Shown: positions 55,460 through 64,000 of the stretch, in pieces
Position numbering within the stretch: the stretch's first letter is position 1
Layout of the letters: each line of letters starts with the position of its first letter
NCBI RefSeq assembly: GCF_000763135.2
Contig: NZ_JRPR02000005.1
Span: forward strand, 1-64,000
Reading direction: 5' to 3'
DNA from: Helicobacter jaachi
Lineage (GTDB): Bacteria > Campylobacterota > Campylobacteria > Campylobacterales > Helicobacteraceae
DNA: 64,000 bases
Translations under genes and position numbers: made by a program
Notes under the pieces: model-generated
The model's database searches: none
Seen by the model: only the letters and a program-made list of their open reading frames with translations
What the model was told of the DNA's origin: nothing

Positions 55460-56824
55460 ATGAGAACACATTGGCTTAAAGAGCGGGCAAATGACAAGAT
55501 TCGCACACAATTGCATTATGCAAAAAAAGGCATTATCACGCAGGAAATGGCGTATGTGGCTAATATTGAGAGCCTAAGCCCAGAGCTTATACGCCAAGAA
55601 GTGGCGCGCGGGAGGCTTATTATCCCTGCAAATATTCATCACACCAACTTAGAACCTATGGGCATTGGCGTGGCTACGCGCACAAAAATTAATTCAAACA
55701 TCGGTAGCTCCTCGCTTGCAAGCTCTATTGATGAAGAAGTAGAAAAAGTTCAAGTCTCTATCAAATATGGCGCGGACACGATTATGGATTTAAGCACGGG
55801 CGGAGATTTAGATGAAATACGCACCGCTGTGATTAGGGCTTCAAGCGTGCCTATTGGCACTGTGCCTATGTATCAGATTCTATATGATGTAAAAAATGAT
55901 GTCTTAAAGCTTGATATTGACACTATGCTTGCTGTGTTGCGCAAGCAGGCTAAGCAAGGGGTGAGCTATTTTACTATCCATTGTGGCTTTTTGCTCGCCC
56001 ATATGCCTTTTGTAGCCAAGCGCAAAATGGGTATTGTCTCGCGTGGGGGCAGCCTTATGGCAAGCTGGATGATGCACTATCATAAAGAAAATCCATTTTA
56101 TGAATATTTTGATGAGATTCTAAAAATATGTCAAGAATATGATGTGTCTTTAAGTTTGGGAGATTCTTTGCGTCCGGGCTGTTTGGCAGATGCGAGCGAT
56201 GAGGCGCAGTTTGCGGAATTAAAAGTTTTGGGCGAGTTAGCTCAAAGAGCCTTTGAAGCAGATGTGCAGGTGATGATAGAAGGACCCGGGCATGTGCCGC
56301 TTAATCAAATTGAACGCAATGTGCAGTTGCAAAAACAATACTGCAATGAAGCGCCCTTTTATGTGCTAGGACCGCTTGTTACGGATATTGCGGCGGGATA
56401 TGACCATATCGCAAGTGCCATAGGTGCATGTGTGGCGGCGTGGAAAGGTGTGGCAATGCTCTGCTATGTAACGCCAAAGGAGCATTTGGGATTGCCAAAT
56501 GCAAAAGATGTGCGAGAGGGTATTTTGGCTTATAAAATTGCGGCGCATGCGGCTGATATTGCACGTGGGCGCGTGGGTGCGCGCGATAGAGATGATGAGA
56601 TGAGCGATGCGAGGTATGCATTTGACTGGAATAGGCAATTTGAGCTAGCGCTCGACCCTGATAGGGCGCGCGAATACCACGATGAAGCGCTGCCACAAGA
56701 AGTGTTTAAAGATGCGGAGTTCTGCTCTATGTGCGGACCAAAGTTTTGCAGCTATAAAATTTCACAAGATATTTTTAAAGCTCACGCGCCCCAAAATACA
56801 GAATCTAAGCCAGCTTTAGCCTAG
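55460..56824 (+). CDS. thiC: ThiC, phosphomethylpyrimidine synthase
   Basis: 454 residues from ATG 55460 (AAAGGA upstream). [96 protein letters not shown] and the radical-SAM cluster at the C-terminus [13 protein letters not shown]. It converts aminoimidazole ribotide to the thiamine pyrimidine. Followed by two structured-repeat copies. No riboswitch is seen. Confidence 0.96.
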   Translation: MRTHWLKERANDKIRTQLHYAKKGIITQEMAYVANIESLSPELIRQEVARGRLIIPANIHHTNLEPMGIGVATRTKINSNIGSSSLASSIDEEVEKVQVSIKYGADTIMDLSTGGDLDEIRTAVIRASSVPIGTVPMYQILYDVKNDVLKLDIDTMLAVLRKQAKQGVSYFTIHCGFLLAHMPFVAKRKMGIVSRGGSLMASWMMHYHKENPFYEYFDEILKICQEYDVSLSLGDSLRPGCLADASDEAQFAELKVLGELAQRAFEADVQVMIEGPGHVPLNQIERNVQLQKQYCNEAPFYVLGPLVTDIAAGYDHIASAIGACVAAWKGVAMLCYVTPKEHLGLPNAKDVREGILAYKIAAHAADIARGRVGARDRDDEMSDARYAFDWNRQFELALDPDRAREYHDEALPQEVFKDAEFCSMCGPKFCSYKISQDIFKAHAPQNTESKPALA

Positions 56825-56832
56825 TGCTTAGA

Positions 56833-56985
56833 TAGATTCTATAATTTCCCACGCTGTTGCTTTTTTATAAAAAGCCGCGTGGTCTTGCCCAAATGAGCAA
56901 AGCTCATCTGTGCGCCTAAAGTATAAAGTTATAGCTTAAGCTTTAGCTAATCTATCAACTTGGTCTTTAAGGTTAGATTCTATAA
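56833..56985 (+). repeat. Structured intergenic repeat, copy E (153 nt)
   Basis: Identical over all 153 nt to copy A at 24416-24568, including both TAGATTCTATAA ends, despite lying 32 kb away. Directly after the thiC stop. Confidence 0.85.
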
Positions 56986-57072
56986 TTTCCACGCTGTTGC
57001 TTTTTGCGTGGTCTTACAATTTCGCGCCAAAGCCGCGCATTTGTGCCTAAAGTTATAAGGCTAGATTCTATA
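56974..57072 (+). repeat. Structured intergenic repeat, divergent short copy F
   Basis: Shares its first heptamer with copy E. Hairpin 1 keeps CCACGC/GCGTGG but has lost the inner AAAAAGC arm; hairpin 2 has a new stem (CGCG...CGCG) around a conserved CAAAG loop; then TGTGCCTAAAGTTATAAGG. It ends at the heptamer 57060-57072. Confidence 0.7.
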
Positions 57073-57097
57073 AATTAAGCAAAGTATAGAATCTAGC
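57060..57097. repeat. Inverted heptamer pair upstream of the YciI gene
   Basis: GCTAGATTCTATA (57060-57072) and TATAGAATCTAGC (57085-57097) form a perfect 13-bp stem with a 12-nt loop, about 16 nt before AAAGGAG. Confidence 0.75.
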
Positions 57098-57125
57098 ATG
57101 TGTTTAATCTAACAAAGGAGTGAAA

Positions 57126-57425
57126 ATGAAAGCATTATTTGTGTGCCTTGTGCATTATACAAAGCCTTACGAAGAAGTGCAAACTAAACTTCAAGAGCAT
57201 AGAGAATACCTCAAAAAAGGCTATGAAAAAGGGATTTTGCTCGCCTCTGGTCCTAGGATTCCAAAAGATGGGGGGATTATTATTGGCGCATTTGAGGATA
57301 AAGACGCCGCATTTGACTTTTCTTGCGGCGACCCTTTTGTGCAGCACAATCTCGCAAAATATGAGATTCTCACTTTTGAGCCTGTGTTACACGCAGAAAT
57401 GTTGAATGATTTTTTAAGTGAGTAA
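57126..57425 (+). CDS. YciI-family protein
   Basis: 99 residues from ATG 57126 with AAAGGAG upstream (an in-frame GTG two codons earlier is less likely). FVCLVHYTKPYEEVQTKLQEHREYLKKGYEKG, LASGPRIPKDGGIIIGAFED and FVQHNLAKYEILTFEPV match the YCII fold with its conserved His and Asp. Small dimeric proteins of unknown reaction, sometimes dehydrohalogenase-like. Isolated between the repeats and tRNA genes. Confidence 0.9.
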   Translation: MKALFVCLVHYTKPYEEVQTKLQEHREYLKKGYEKGILLASGPRIPKDGGIIIGAFEDKDAAFDFSCGDPFVQHNLAKYEILTFEPVLHAEMLNDFLSE

Positions 57426-57426
57426 G

Positions 57427-57504
57427 TGGGGTGGGTGATGGGGTTCGAACCCACGACCCTCAGAGCCACAACCTGATGCTCTAACCAGCTGAGCTACACC
57501 CACC
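57427..57504 (-). tRNA. tRNA-His (anticodon GTG)
   Basis: Acceptor GTGGGTG pairs with CACCCAC, with the additional G-1:C73 pair that identifies tRNA-His. The anticodon loop is TTGTGGC. CCA is encoded at 57429-57427. It shares a 7-nt spacer with tRNA-Pro, so they are probably one transcript. Confidence 0.94.
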
Positions 57505-57511
57505 GCAAAAA

Positions 57512-57589
57512 TGGTCGGGGCGAAAGGATTCGAACCTTCGACCCCTTGGTCCCAAACCAAGTGCGCTAACCAGACTGCGCTACACCCCG
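57512..57589 (-). tRNA. tRNA-Pro (anticodon TGG)
   Basis: CGGGGTG pairs with CGCCCCG; the anticodon stem CTTGG/CCAAG encloses TTTGGGA, anticodon TGG. T-arm AAGGTTCGAATCCTT, encoded CCA. Transcribed first, then tRNA-His. Confidence 0.95.
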
Positions 57590-57641
57590 ACTAAGCAAAA
57601 GGCGTTATTATAATATAAGAGTGCGCTTTTGTCAAGAATGC

Positions 57642-59684
57642 TCACTCACAGGGCTTTGGTTGCGATTTTGATATGAGTATTTGAGCATCTTGCGGGGATA
57701 GACGCGTATTAAGATAGCTTTTCATATCGGGAAAAAATGCAAGCAAAATAGACAAAATATCCCCCGTATCTTGCGCGCGTATTAAGGCTTGCAAGGCATT
57801 TTCATCATTATGAAACATAAATTTATTTAAGTTTAAATCTGCTTCTTTTAAGCGAAAATATATATTCCCATTAGCCACGCGCTCTAGCGTGAGTGAGGGC
57901 AAAATATGCGAGAGGATAAAGCCATTTTCTTTACTCAAATAAAGATTTTCGCCGCAAATCTTTTGCCTTTCTCTCAAAAGGCTTAATGCCTCATCGCTCA
58001 CTAATTCTTGCACAAAGCATCTTTTATTAGTCGCGCCCACCAGCAAGAAGTTATCAAAATCAATGAGATGTTTTTTAAGATTATCAGGCAGATTCTCAAT
58101 ATTTAGCACTTCATCAAGCCTAATTTTAAACATTTCAGGCGCTACACCCTTAAAGCCCTGCGCCTTATAGGCTTGATAAGCTAGAGATAAAAGAAAATCA
58201 ACCTCAAGTGGGCTTAGGCATAATTCCCCCTCCATATTCACCTCTTGCGTGAGTAACATATCAATTTGCTGCATTTCTTGAGGGGAGAGATTAAGCAGCA
58301 CTTTAATGTAGCCTGGCTCATCTTTGGGCTTGCTCTCTGCTAGATTAATGCGCGAAAATATCGCTCTATCAGTTTGCTCTAGGATAGTGAGCGCATCATT
58401 ATATAAATCCATATCGTTAGGCGCAATCATATCGCTGTACTGGGATAATTCAGCCTTAATAAGACGCAATAACTCATCAAAATATTCTTGATTTTGAGCC
58501 GTATTTGATAAGATATACGCCCCAAGAAAAAGTGAGGCGATATAGTTTTGAAAAGTGGATTGCTCAAAGCGGTGCTGCGTGATTTGATAAAATTTAAAAT
58601 CTTTTTGCAAAAAATCAAGTGCTAAGGGGAGATTGGCAATAAGATTATCATTAAGCAAAGCAAGGCTTAAATAATCAAGCCCATAGAGGTAATTTGCCAC
58701 TATCTGGCTATCATAAATATTTTTTAGCGGATTATGGGATATTTGGATAATCTCTTGAGCTGTTGGGTTATTAAAATCTTTTGTTTTTGAAAGTTCATAA
58801 GCATTTTTTGCACGCTCAATATGCAAATACCTATCTACATTTTTTTCTAAAGATATATCAACTTGCTGCAAATACGCAAGGAGTTTATTGAAAATTCTAT
58901 CCATAGGGGCTTGCTCTTTTAATGCCTCTTGATTAAGCAGCACAAAAGTTCTGTCATATAGCTCATAATGCTCCTTTGGCAAAAAGTCCTTATACCTTGC
59001 CAAATCTGCCTCCAGTGCCGTGCGCAAATCTCGGCTAGCCAAATGCTCTTGCGTATTTTGCTGCATAGAATCTAAGTGATAAAGGGCAAAAAGTATTAAA
59101 AGGCGCATTTGTATGTGAGATTCTATAACTGCATTAAGCTCGCCTGTGCCTTTAGCGCTCTCATATTGCTGATTAAGGAGGGCATCAATATAGCTTGTGT
59201 CGCCATTATTGTAGTTAAGAAATAAAAGGCTCAAATAAATTTTAAGCATATTATCAAGCTTTGCAAGCGTTGAGAGCTGCATATAAGGCTTAGCAGAGGC
59301 GCAGAGCATTTCCCATTCTTTAGCTAAAGCAAAGGCTTTTTCAAGTGTCGCACCTTGAATGGTGTGGGTTTTATTCTCCCTATAAGCTTGTGCAAACATT
59401 TGTGAAATCTCATAGGTTTTATACATAACTGGCGCAAATTCATCATCTTTTGGCATCTTGCGCACTTCTTTTGGCAATAATGTATTGATTTTTGCTTCTA
59501 TATTAGATTCATAAGTCATATAGGCGACTATTTTGTCCATCAAACCTTCAAGGTTCTCATCGCCTGTAAGAGATAGGCTTATAGGTGGTGCTTCTACTGG
59601 CTGCTCTATGTCTTTAGTATCGCTACAGGATAGAAAGAGAGTGCTTAAAAGGACATAACACAGCAGTAAATAGCATTTATTCAT
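57642..59684 (-). CDS. Large lipoprotein of unknown function
   Basis: 680 residues. N-terminus MNKCYLLLCYVLLSTLFLSC has a lipobox (LFLSC) with Cys 20 as the lipid site; downstream it is helical, Leu/Tyr-rich and acidic (TLAKLDNMLKIYLSLLFLNY; ELYDRTFVLLNQEALKEQ), which suggests alpha-solenoid repeats without a clear TPR register. A second Cys (about 555, KRCFVQEL) could be structural. Last gene of the lipoprotein/secFD group. No family recognised. Likely in the inner or outer membrane facing the periplasm. Confidence 0.75.
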   Translation of the reverse strand: MNKCYLLLCYVLLSTLFLSCSDTKDIEQPVEAPPISLSLTGDENLEGLMDKIVAYMTYESNIEAKINTLLPKEVRKMPKDDEFAPVMYKTYEISQMFAQAYRENKTHTIQGATLEKAFALAKEWEMLCASAKPYMQLSTLAKLDNMLKIYLSLLFLNYNNGDTSYIDALLNQQYESAKGTGELNAVIESHIQMRLLILFALYHLDSMQQNTQEHLASRDLRTALEADLARYKDFLPKEHYELYDRTFVLLNQEALKEQAPMDRIFNKLLAYLQQVDISLEKNVDRYLHIERAKNAYELSKTKDFNNPTAQEIIQISHNPLKNIYDSQIVANYLYGLDYLSLALLNDNLIANLPLALDFLQKDFKFYQITQHRFEQSTFQNYIASLFLGAYILSNTAQNQEYFDELLRLIKAELSQYSDMIAPNDMDLYNDALTILEQTDRAIFSRINLAESKPKDEPGYIKVLLNLSPQEMQQIDMLLTQEVNMEGELCLSPLEVDFLLSLAYQAYKAQGFKGVAPEMFKIRLDEVLNIENLPDNLKKHLIDFDNFLLVGATNKRCFVQELVSDEALSLLRERQKICGENLYLSKENGFILSHILPSLTLERVANGNIYFRLKEADLNLNKFMFHNDENALQALIRAQDTGDILSILLAFFPDMKSYLNTRLSPQDAQILISKSQPKPCE

Positions 59685-59703
59685 ATAAATCCTTTTTTAG
59701 ATT

Positions 59704-60390
59704 CTATTTTCTGAGCTGCAAAGTAAAAGTATGCTCATCATACCCAACTTTTACTCTTAGCTCTAGTGTGCCTGCCTGGAGTTTTGAGGGAGCATAGAGT
59801 ATAAAGCCACCGCGAGGCGCGCCATTTGGCTCAAGGGTATTTTTCTGCATAGCACTTGAGACAATAATTGCCCTTTTTGCCCTCTGCTCATCAAGCCTAA
59901 TTTGCTGCTGCATTCGCTCACGCGCGGAAATAATAAACATTTGAGGATACATATAAAATCCTCCCATATAGCCACCATACACAAAAGGTATACCTAAAGT
60001 ATAAGGCTCGATATTGGGCTGTGGCGGTATGTAGAGATGATAAGATTCTATAATATACCCATAATCAAAGCTCTCCGTCTTTAGCTCATCTTGATGAAGT
60101 GGGGGAATGAGCTTACCATTTTGATACAACTGCACGTAAGATGTGTCAAAAATCACTGCTTCTTTTGAAAGATTGCGCGCGGAGATAAAAAGTGCTAGAG
60201 GAATGATATTTGAGCTGCCCACACGACTTTGCCCCACTTCTAGGCGCACTTTGCTTTGAGGCTTGCTAGAATCTACTATCTGCACGCCCTCATGATAGAG
60301 GCTCACTTGCCCCACTTCAAGCTTATATGTAGCGCACCCGCTCCACCATATAGCCACAAAACACGCAAGTAATATGTGATAAGTCCTCAT
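59704..60390 (-). CDS. Predicted lipoprotein of unknown function
   Basis: 228 residues. MRTYHILLACFVAIWWSGCA is a lipoprotein signal with lipid Cys in WSGC. The remainder is beta-rich (YKLEVGQVSLYHEGVQIVDS; FIISARERMQQQIRLDEQRA) and has a Gly/Tyr loop FVYGGYMGGFYMYPQMF. It lies between the DUF6394 membrane gene and the larger lipoprotein on one strand. No family recognised; a lipid or envelope assembly role is possible but unsupported. Confidence 0.75.
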   Translation of the reverse strand: MRTYHILLACFVAIWWSGCATYKLEVGQVSLYHEGVQIVDSSKPQSKVRLEVGQSRVGSSNIIPLALFISARNLSKEAVIFDTSYVQLYQNGKLIPPLHQDELKTESFDYGYIIESYHLYIPPQPNIEPYTLGIPFVYGGYMGGFYMYPQMFIISARERMQQQIRLDEQRAKRAIIVSSAMQKNTLEPNGAPRGGFILYAPSKLQAGTLELRVKVGYDEHTFTLQLRK

Positions 60391-60400
60391 ACTCTATCCT

Positions 60401-60742
60401 TTAATAATCGCTCTCCTTTGCCTTTGCCCCTCCAATGCAAAGCAATATCATGGAGAAAAGATTAGCCACCACCGCGCCTAAAACCAATGCAGTAGCGATT
60501 TCAATATCACCAAAAACCTGCAAAAAAACAAAAGCAGGGATAAGGTGAAAGTCCGCTACAAGCGAGCTTGCAAAAAGTTCAGCAGAGAGGTTGTTTTTCA
60601 CCCCTATGCGCAAAGTGGTAGCAATAAAATTAATCGCTGTGGCAATAAAAAGTATAACGATATTGCTCTCATACAAAAAGCCAAGCGTAAAGGTAAGGCT
60701 CATCAAGCTAAAAAATACAAAAAAGACTTTACCCCAATCCAT
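60401..60742 (-). CDS. Small integral membrane protein (DUF6394-like)
   Basis: 113 residues with three to four membrane segments (VFFVFFSLMSLTFTLGFLY; IVILFIATAINFIATTLRIG; FHLIPAFVFLQVFGD; ALVLGAVVANLFSMILLCI). H. pylori has a similar small membrane gene (HP1548) beside secF, which supports the identity. Function unknown; adjacency suggests co-transcription with secF (11-nt gap). It may assist membrane insertion, but this is inference only. Confidence 0.75.
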   Translation of the reverse strand: MDWGKVFFVFFSLMSLTFTLGFLYESNIVILFIATAINFIATTLRIGVKNNLSAELFASSLVADFHLIPAFVFLQVFGDIEIATALVLGAVVANLFSMILLCIGGAKAKESDY

Positions 60743-60753
60743 TTTTACTCCTT

Positions 60754-61725
60754 TTAGAGGCGACCTTGCTCATACATGGCGCGCAAACGCTTTTTCTCCT
60801 CTTGTTTTTTGAGCTTATTAGTTTCCTTTTGATAATACTCTTCAAGGTTAAAGCCAAAGATGAGTGCAACTCTTGGGGCGACAAACATTGAGCTAAAAGT
60901 AGCCACCACAACGCCCACAAGCATAGGGAGTGAGAATCCAACAATGATTTCACCTCCAAAAATATATAAGGTAAGCACCACAAAAAATACAGTCAAAGAT
61001 GTGAGCAATGTCCTTGAAAGCGTGCAAGATACGGCTTCATTAATCACATATTTCATATCTTTTTGGCGCTTTATCATCATTTGCTCGCGGATTCTATCAA
61101 AAATAATAATCGTATCATTGATAGAATAGCCAATGATAGTAAGCAATGCCGCTAGCACATCAAGATTAAAATCCACACCCGCAAGTATCACAGCCCCAGA
61201 TGCAATAATCACATCATGCACAAGGGCAAAAATCCCAGCGAGTGAGAATCTCCACTCATAGCGAAAAGAAATATAAATCATCATCGCCACAACCGCTAAC
61301 ACAAGCGAAATGATGCCATTTTTCTTTAGTTCATCTCCTACTTTTGGTCCTACAGAATCTAGCCTGCGCACCTCAAATGCACCGCTTGGCTCTAAAAGCA
61401 TTGTAATATCAGCAGCTAGATTCTCATTTACGCCTGTCGTAGTGTAGGGGATTTTTAAAAGCACTTCCTCTTTAGAGCCAAACTCGCTTACTTGAGAGTT
61501 TTTAAAGCGCTCATCTTGCGCGAGTAACTCTCTAATTTGCGCAAGTGATGGACTTTGCGTATATTGCAGCTGCATAATAGTGCCGCCTGCAAAGTCAATA
61601 CCCAAATTAAAGCCCTTAACAAACAAAAGCCCAAAAGAAGCAATGATTAAAAGAATGGATAAAGCAAGCCCATAGGAGCTATATTTCACAAAATCATAAA
61701 TTTTAACTTTCTTAAAAATTTCCAT
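60754..61725 (-). CDS. secF: SecF, protein-export membrane subunit
   Basis: 323 residues. Starts MEIFKKVKIYDFVKYSSYGL, then GFNLGIDFAGGTIMQLQY (SecF signature), a periplasmic P1-like domain, five further membrane segments (DELKKNGIISLVLAVVAMMI; VLAALLTIIGYSINDTIIIF, with the RND Asp) and a basic tail. With SecD it uses the proton gradient to pull preproteins into the periplasm. 11 nt downstream of secD. Confidence 0.95.
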   Translation of the reverse strand: MEIFKKVKIYDFVKYSSYGLALSILLIIASFGLLFVKGFNLGIDFAGGTIMQLQYTQSPSLAQIRELLAQDERFKNSQVSEFGSKEEVLLKIPYTTTGVNENLAADITMLLEPSGAFEVRRLDSVGPKVGDELKKNGIISLVLAVVAMMIYISFRYEWRFSLAGIFALVHDVIIASGAVILAGVDFNLDVLAALLTIIGYSINDTIIIFDRIREQMMIKRQKDMKYVINEAVSCTLSRTLLTSLTVFFVVLTLYIFGGEIIVGFSLPMLVGVVVATFSSMFVAPRVALIFGFNLEEYYQKETNKLKKQEEKKRLRAMYEQGRL

Positions 61726-61736
61726 ATCTATCCCTT

Positions 61737-63503
61737 TTATCCTTTAATCGCTTGTTTATCGTGCTCAAGCTTAATGCCAAACCACAGCTGCACATTGCCA
61801 CTTTTTGTAATCCATTTCATAATGGCTTGATAAATGCCATGTGTGCCAACAATTGCGGTTAAAATCGAAGCCGTGATACCAATGCTCATAGTGATTGCAA
61901 AGCCCTTAATTGCGCCTGTGCCAAAAGCATAAAGCAATACTGCGGCAATAAGCGTGGTGAGATTAGAATCAAAAATAGCCCTTGAGGCATTCGCATAGCC
62001 CATTTCAATGGACTTTGGTATGCTAAAGCCCGCACGCAGCGCCTCGCGGATTCTCTCATTAATAATAATATTTGCATCAACTGCCATACCCACCGTTAGC
62101 ACGATACCTGCCATACCCGGAAGGGTGAGTGTCGCGCCAAAAAGTGCCATAACAGCGATGATAAGCACAATATTCACAAGTAGCGCAATCACTGCAATAA
62201 CACCTGCAAGCGAATAATAAAGCATCATAAAAAGCACCACTAGCGCAAAGCCGCTCACAAGAGCAATAAGCGAGGACTTTATAGAATCTTCTCCTAAGCT
62301 TGGTCCTACGCTACGCTTTTCAAGCACTTCCATAGGTGCTGGCAATGCCCCACTTTTAAGCGCGATAGCTAAATCGCCTGCTTTATCCACCGTAAAGCCT
62401 CCACTAATTTGCCCACTTCCTCCACCAATGCGCTCGCGGATAACAGGTGCAGAATGCACCTTGCCATCAAGGACAATCGCCATACGCTTGCCGACATTCG
62501 CTCCTGAAAATTCCCCCAAAATCTTAGCCCCCTTAGAATCTAGACTAAAATTTACAATGGGTTGATTATTTTGGTCATAGCCAGTGCGCGCATCTGTAAG
62601 CATAGAGCCATCAAGGATAGGCACGGCTTTAAGCAAGATGACTTGCTCGCTTTGTGTGCTTTGCTTTTGTAACTTTTCTGTGAGCGTGGCAATTTGTGCT
62701 TGAATGTCTGCATATTTGGGATTTGTAGAATCTAGCGCATGAAGTTGCTCATTTAAAATCTTAATGCTGCTCTCTAGATTCTGTATTTGTGGAGATTTCA
62801 TAAAAGGCAAAATCACATCATTATACTTTTGAGCCTCAAGCTCGCTCATTGTATTGACACGCGCATTTCGCTCCTCATCTACTGCCATCATTTGCAAATG
62901 TGCGGGCTTAGCGATTAAATCCCTCACTCTCTGCTCTTCCTCAACGCTTGTAATGCCCGGCAGCTGCACGAGGATATTATCCTTTCCTTGCTGTGTTACG
63001 CTAGGCTCTCTCAAACCAAATTCATCAAGCCGATTGCGTATAGTTGCAATCGCTTGCTTAAGCGCGCCATCGCGTATTTCCTCTGTGTATTCTGCTGTAA
63101 ATCTAATGGAGTAGTTATTGTTATTTTGCGTGATTTGTAAGCCATTAATTTGGGATAGAATCTTATCAAGCATAGGCTTTTCATCACTATCAACTAGCTC
63201 GAGATTTATGCTATCATCAAAAATTTTGAGATTATCAATAAGGATATTTTCTTTCTTAGTATCAAAAACAATTTGAGAAGCCAGCGAAGAAAAGCGTGCC
63301 TTGATGGCCTCTTGTGTTTTAACGCCTAAGAGCAAATTTAAGCCCCCCTGCAGGTCAAGTCCCAAAGAAATCTTGCGCCAGCCAATATCAGTTTTAATAA
63401 AAGAAGGCAGGCTTAAGGCAATGCCAAAAATTGCTGCAAAAATGAGTGCCAAAAGCTTATAATTAAAGCCCCTAGCAGGGGAGGGAGTGCGTTGTACTGC
63501 CAT
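61737..63503 (-). CDS. secD: SecD, protein-export membrane subunit with coiled-coil insertion
   Basis: 588 residues. [20 protein letters not shown] is the D1 signature, [18 protein letters not shown] the periplasmic domain, and [20 protein letters not shown] the RND motif in the six-helix C-terminal half. Partner of SecF and YajC in Sec export. Odd: an extra, helical Gln/Leu-rich segment of about 60 residues (about 230-290; [20 protein letters not shown]) interrupts the periplasmic domain and makes the protein longer than the roughly 500-residue H. pylori form. It starts 3 nt after yajC. Confidence 0.95.
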   Translation of the reverse strand: MAVQRTPSPARGFNYKLLALIFAAIFGIALSLPSFIKTDIGWRKISLGLDLQGGLNLLLGVKTQEAIKARFSSLASQIVFDTKKENILIDNLKIFDDSINLELVDSDEKPMLDKILSQINGLQITQNNNNYSIRFTAEYTEEIRDGALKQAIATIRNRLDEFGLREPSVTQQGKDNILVQLPGITSVEEEQRVRDLIAKPAHLQMMAVDEERNARVNTMSELEAQKYNDVILPFMKSPQIQNLESSIKILNEQLHALDSTNPKYADIQAQIATLTEKLQKQSTQSEQVILLKAVPILDGSMLTDARTGYDQNNQPIVNFSLDSKGAKILGEFSGANVGKRMAIVLDGKVHSAPVIRERIGGGSGQISGGFTVDKAGDLAIALKSGALPAPMEVLEKRSVGPSLGEDSIKSSLIALVSGFALVVLFMMLYYSLAGVIAVIALLVNIVLIIAVMALFGATLTLPGMAGIVLTVGMAVDANIIINERIREALRAGFSIPKSIEMGYANASRAIFDSNLTTLIAAVLLYAFGTGAIKGFAITMSIGITASILTAIVGTHGIYQAIMKWITKSGNVQLWFGIKLEHDKQAIKG

Positions 63504-63505
63504 TG

Positions 63506-63814
63506 TTATGCTTGTGTGTCATCATTTTCATCAAGTTTATAGGCGATAAATTCTTTGGAAAGTTTAGCAATGGTATCATCATTAAGCCGCACGCTAAAAA
63601 AGGTCTTTTCAGGTTTAACAATCTCGCAGATAAGCCCGCCTGTGGTAATAATCTTGTCTCCCTTTTGCAATGCGTTTATCATTTCTTGATGCTTTTTGCG
63701 CTTGACATTGGCAGGACGAATAAGGAGCAGATAAAAAATAGCGATAAAAAATACGATAGGCAGTAAAGATATGAGCGTTCCTTGCACGCCACCTTGTGCA
63801 GCAGTTTCTTGCAT
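63506..63814 (-). CDS. yajC: YajC, Sec translocase accessory subunit
   Basis: 102 residues: one N-terminal membrane helix ([19 protein letters not shown]) followed by the family motif [20 protein letters not shown] and [14 protein letters not shown]. It binds SecDF in the inner membrane. First of the yajC-secD-secF unit. Confidence 0.95.
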   Translation of the reverse strand: MQETAAQGGVQGTLISLLPIVFFIAIFYLLLIRPANVKRKKHQEMINALQKGDKIITTGGLICEIVKPEKTFFSVRLNDDTIAKLSKEFIAYKLDENDDTQA

Positions 63815-63862
63815 AGCAGTCCTTTATGGTAAAGTTAAAGCCAGGATTCTATCTTAGAATAG

Positions 63863-64000
63863 CTAAGATTTAGCTTTGCTCATTTTGTGGTTAATAATTA
63901 AATACACGCTTCCCACAATCCCTGCAATACTTGAAGCAAGCAAGATTGCCACTTTTGCTACATCTTTTGCCAAAGGATTATTAAAGGCAATATTTGCCAC
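63863..64000 (-). CDS. nhaA: NhaA Na+/H+ antiporter, C-terminal end (cut by window edge)
   Basis: The minus strand is open from the window end to TAG 63865-63863: 45 residues, including NPLAKDVAKVAILLASSIAG and a final helix, then INHKMSKAKS. The sequence fits the last transmembrane helix of NhaA, and H. pylori places nhaA next to yajC (HP1552/HP1551). The remainder lies outside the window. Confidence 0.7.
   Translation of the reverse strand: MANIAFNNPLAKDVAKVAILLASSIAGIVGSVYLIINHKMSKAKS

Overview
This window reads as chromosome of an enterohepatic-type Helicobacter (Campylobacterota). The gene set is typical of the genus: PseC, a NapA/Dps protein, a PflA-like motility protein, fused IspDF next to an HP1021-type atypical response regulator, FlgE2 beside FliK and FlgD, a four-gene ADP-heptose operon, and secDF-yajC next to nhaA. 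Species assignment is inference; no rRNA is present.

Layout. 1-7 kb: truncated chemoreceptor, pseC, a flagellin-like coiled-coil protein, accC/accB, dcd and der. 7-13.9 kb: prsA, a SafE/DsbD-like membrane protein, then gmhB-hldD-hldE-gmhA for LPS inner-core heptose. 14-18.4 kb: a split activase/dehydratase-like iron-sulfur system. 18.4-24.4 kb: PAP2 phosphatase and the hook operon fliK (frameshifted)-flgD-flgE2. 24.4-32.5 kb: a phase-variable TonB receptor, yebC, an unknown gene, pflA and a MoeB/ThiF enzyme. 32.8-38.9 kb (minus): glf, a GT2 transferase, an O-antigen ligase/polymerase-like protein and two DUF4422 paralogues. 39-41.4 kb: ribBA-like, napA and three tRNAs. 41.4-52.5 kb (plus): a large surface-glycan locus with glycosyltransferases, a dTDP-3-amino-3,6-dideoxyhexose pathway, four methyltransferases and a polysaccharide deacetylase. 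52.6-64 kb: pgpA, an HP1021-like regulator, ispDF, thiC, a YciI protein, tRNA-His and tRNA-Pro, two lipoproteins, secF, secD, yajC and the nhaA end.

Three layers of repetitive DNA overlie these genes. (1) The heptamer AGATTCT/AGAATCT, usually inside TAGATTCTATAA, recurs through genes and spacers on both strands. Inverted pairs sit at gene ends, one forming a terminator-like hairpin, which resembles how uptake signal sequences are arranged in Neisseria and Pasteurellaceae. (2) A 135-153 nt intergenic element with at least three hairpins occurs six times (one near 24.4 kb, three in tandem at 27.1-27.4 kb, two at 56.8-57.1 kb). It is flanked by the heptamer and shows compensatory-looking changes between copies. 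I cannot match it to a known RNA or mobile element. (3) Nine long G/C homopolymer tracts, most with the same flanks (TAAC-Gn then a CAGATA- or TAGATA-like end), lie in surface genes. As sequenced, a TonB receptor, a DUF4422 protein and a methyltransferase are out of frame.

Together the genes describe a flagellated cell with a heptose-containing LPS core and a surface glycan that can be switched combinatorially. The most novel material is the repeat layer rather than any single enzyme.
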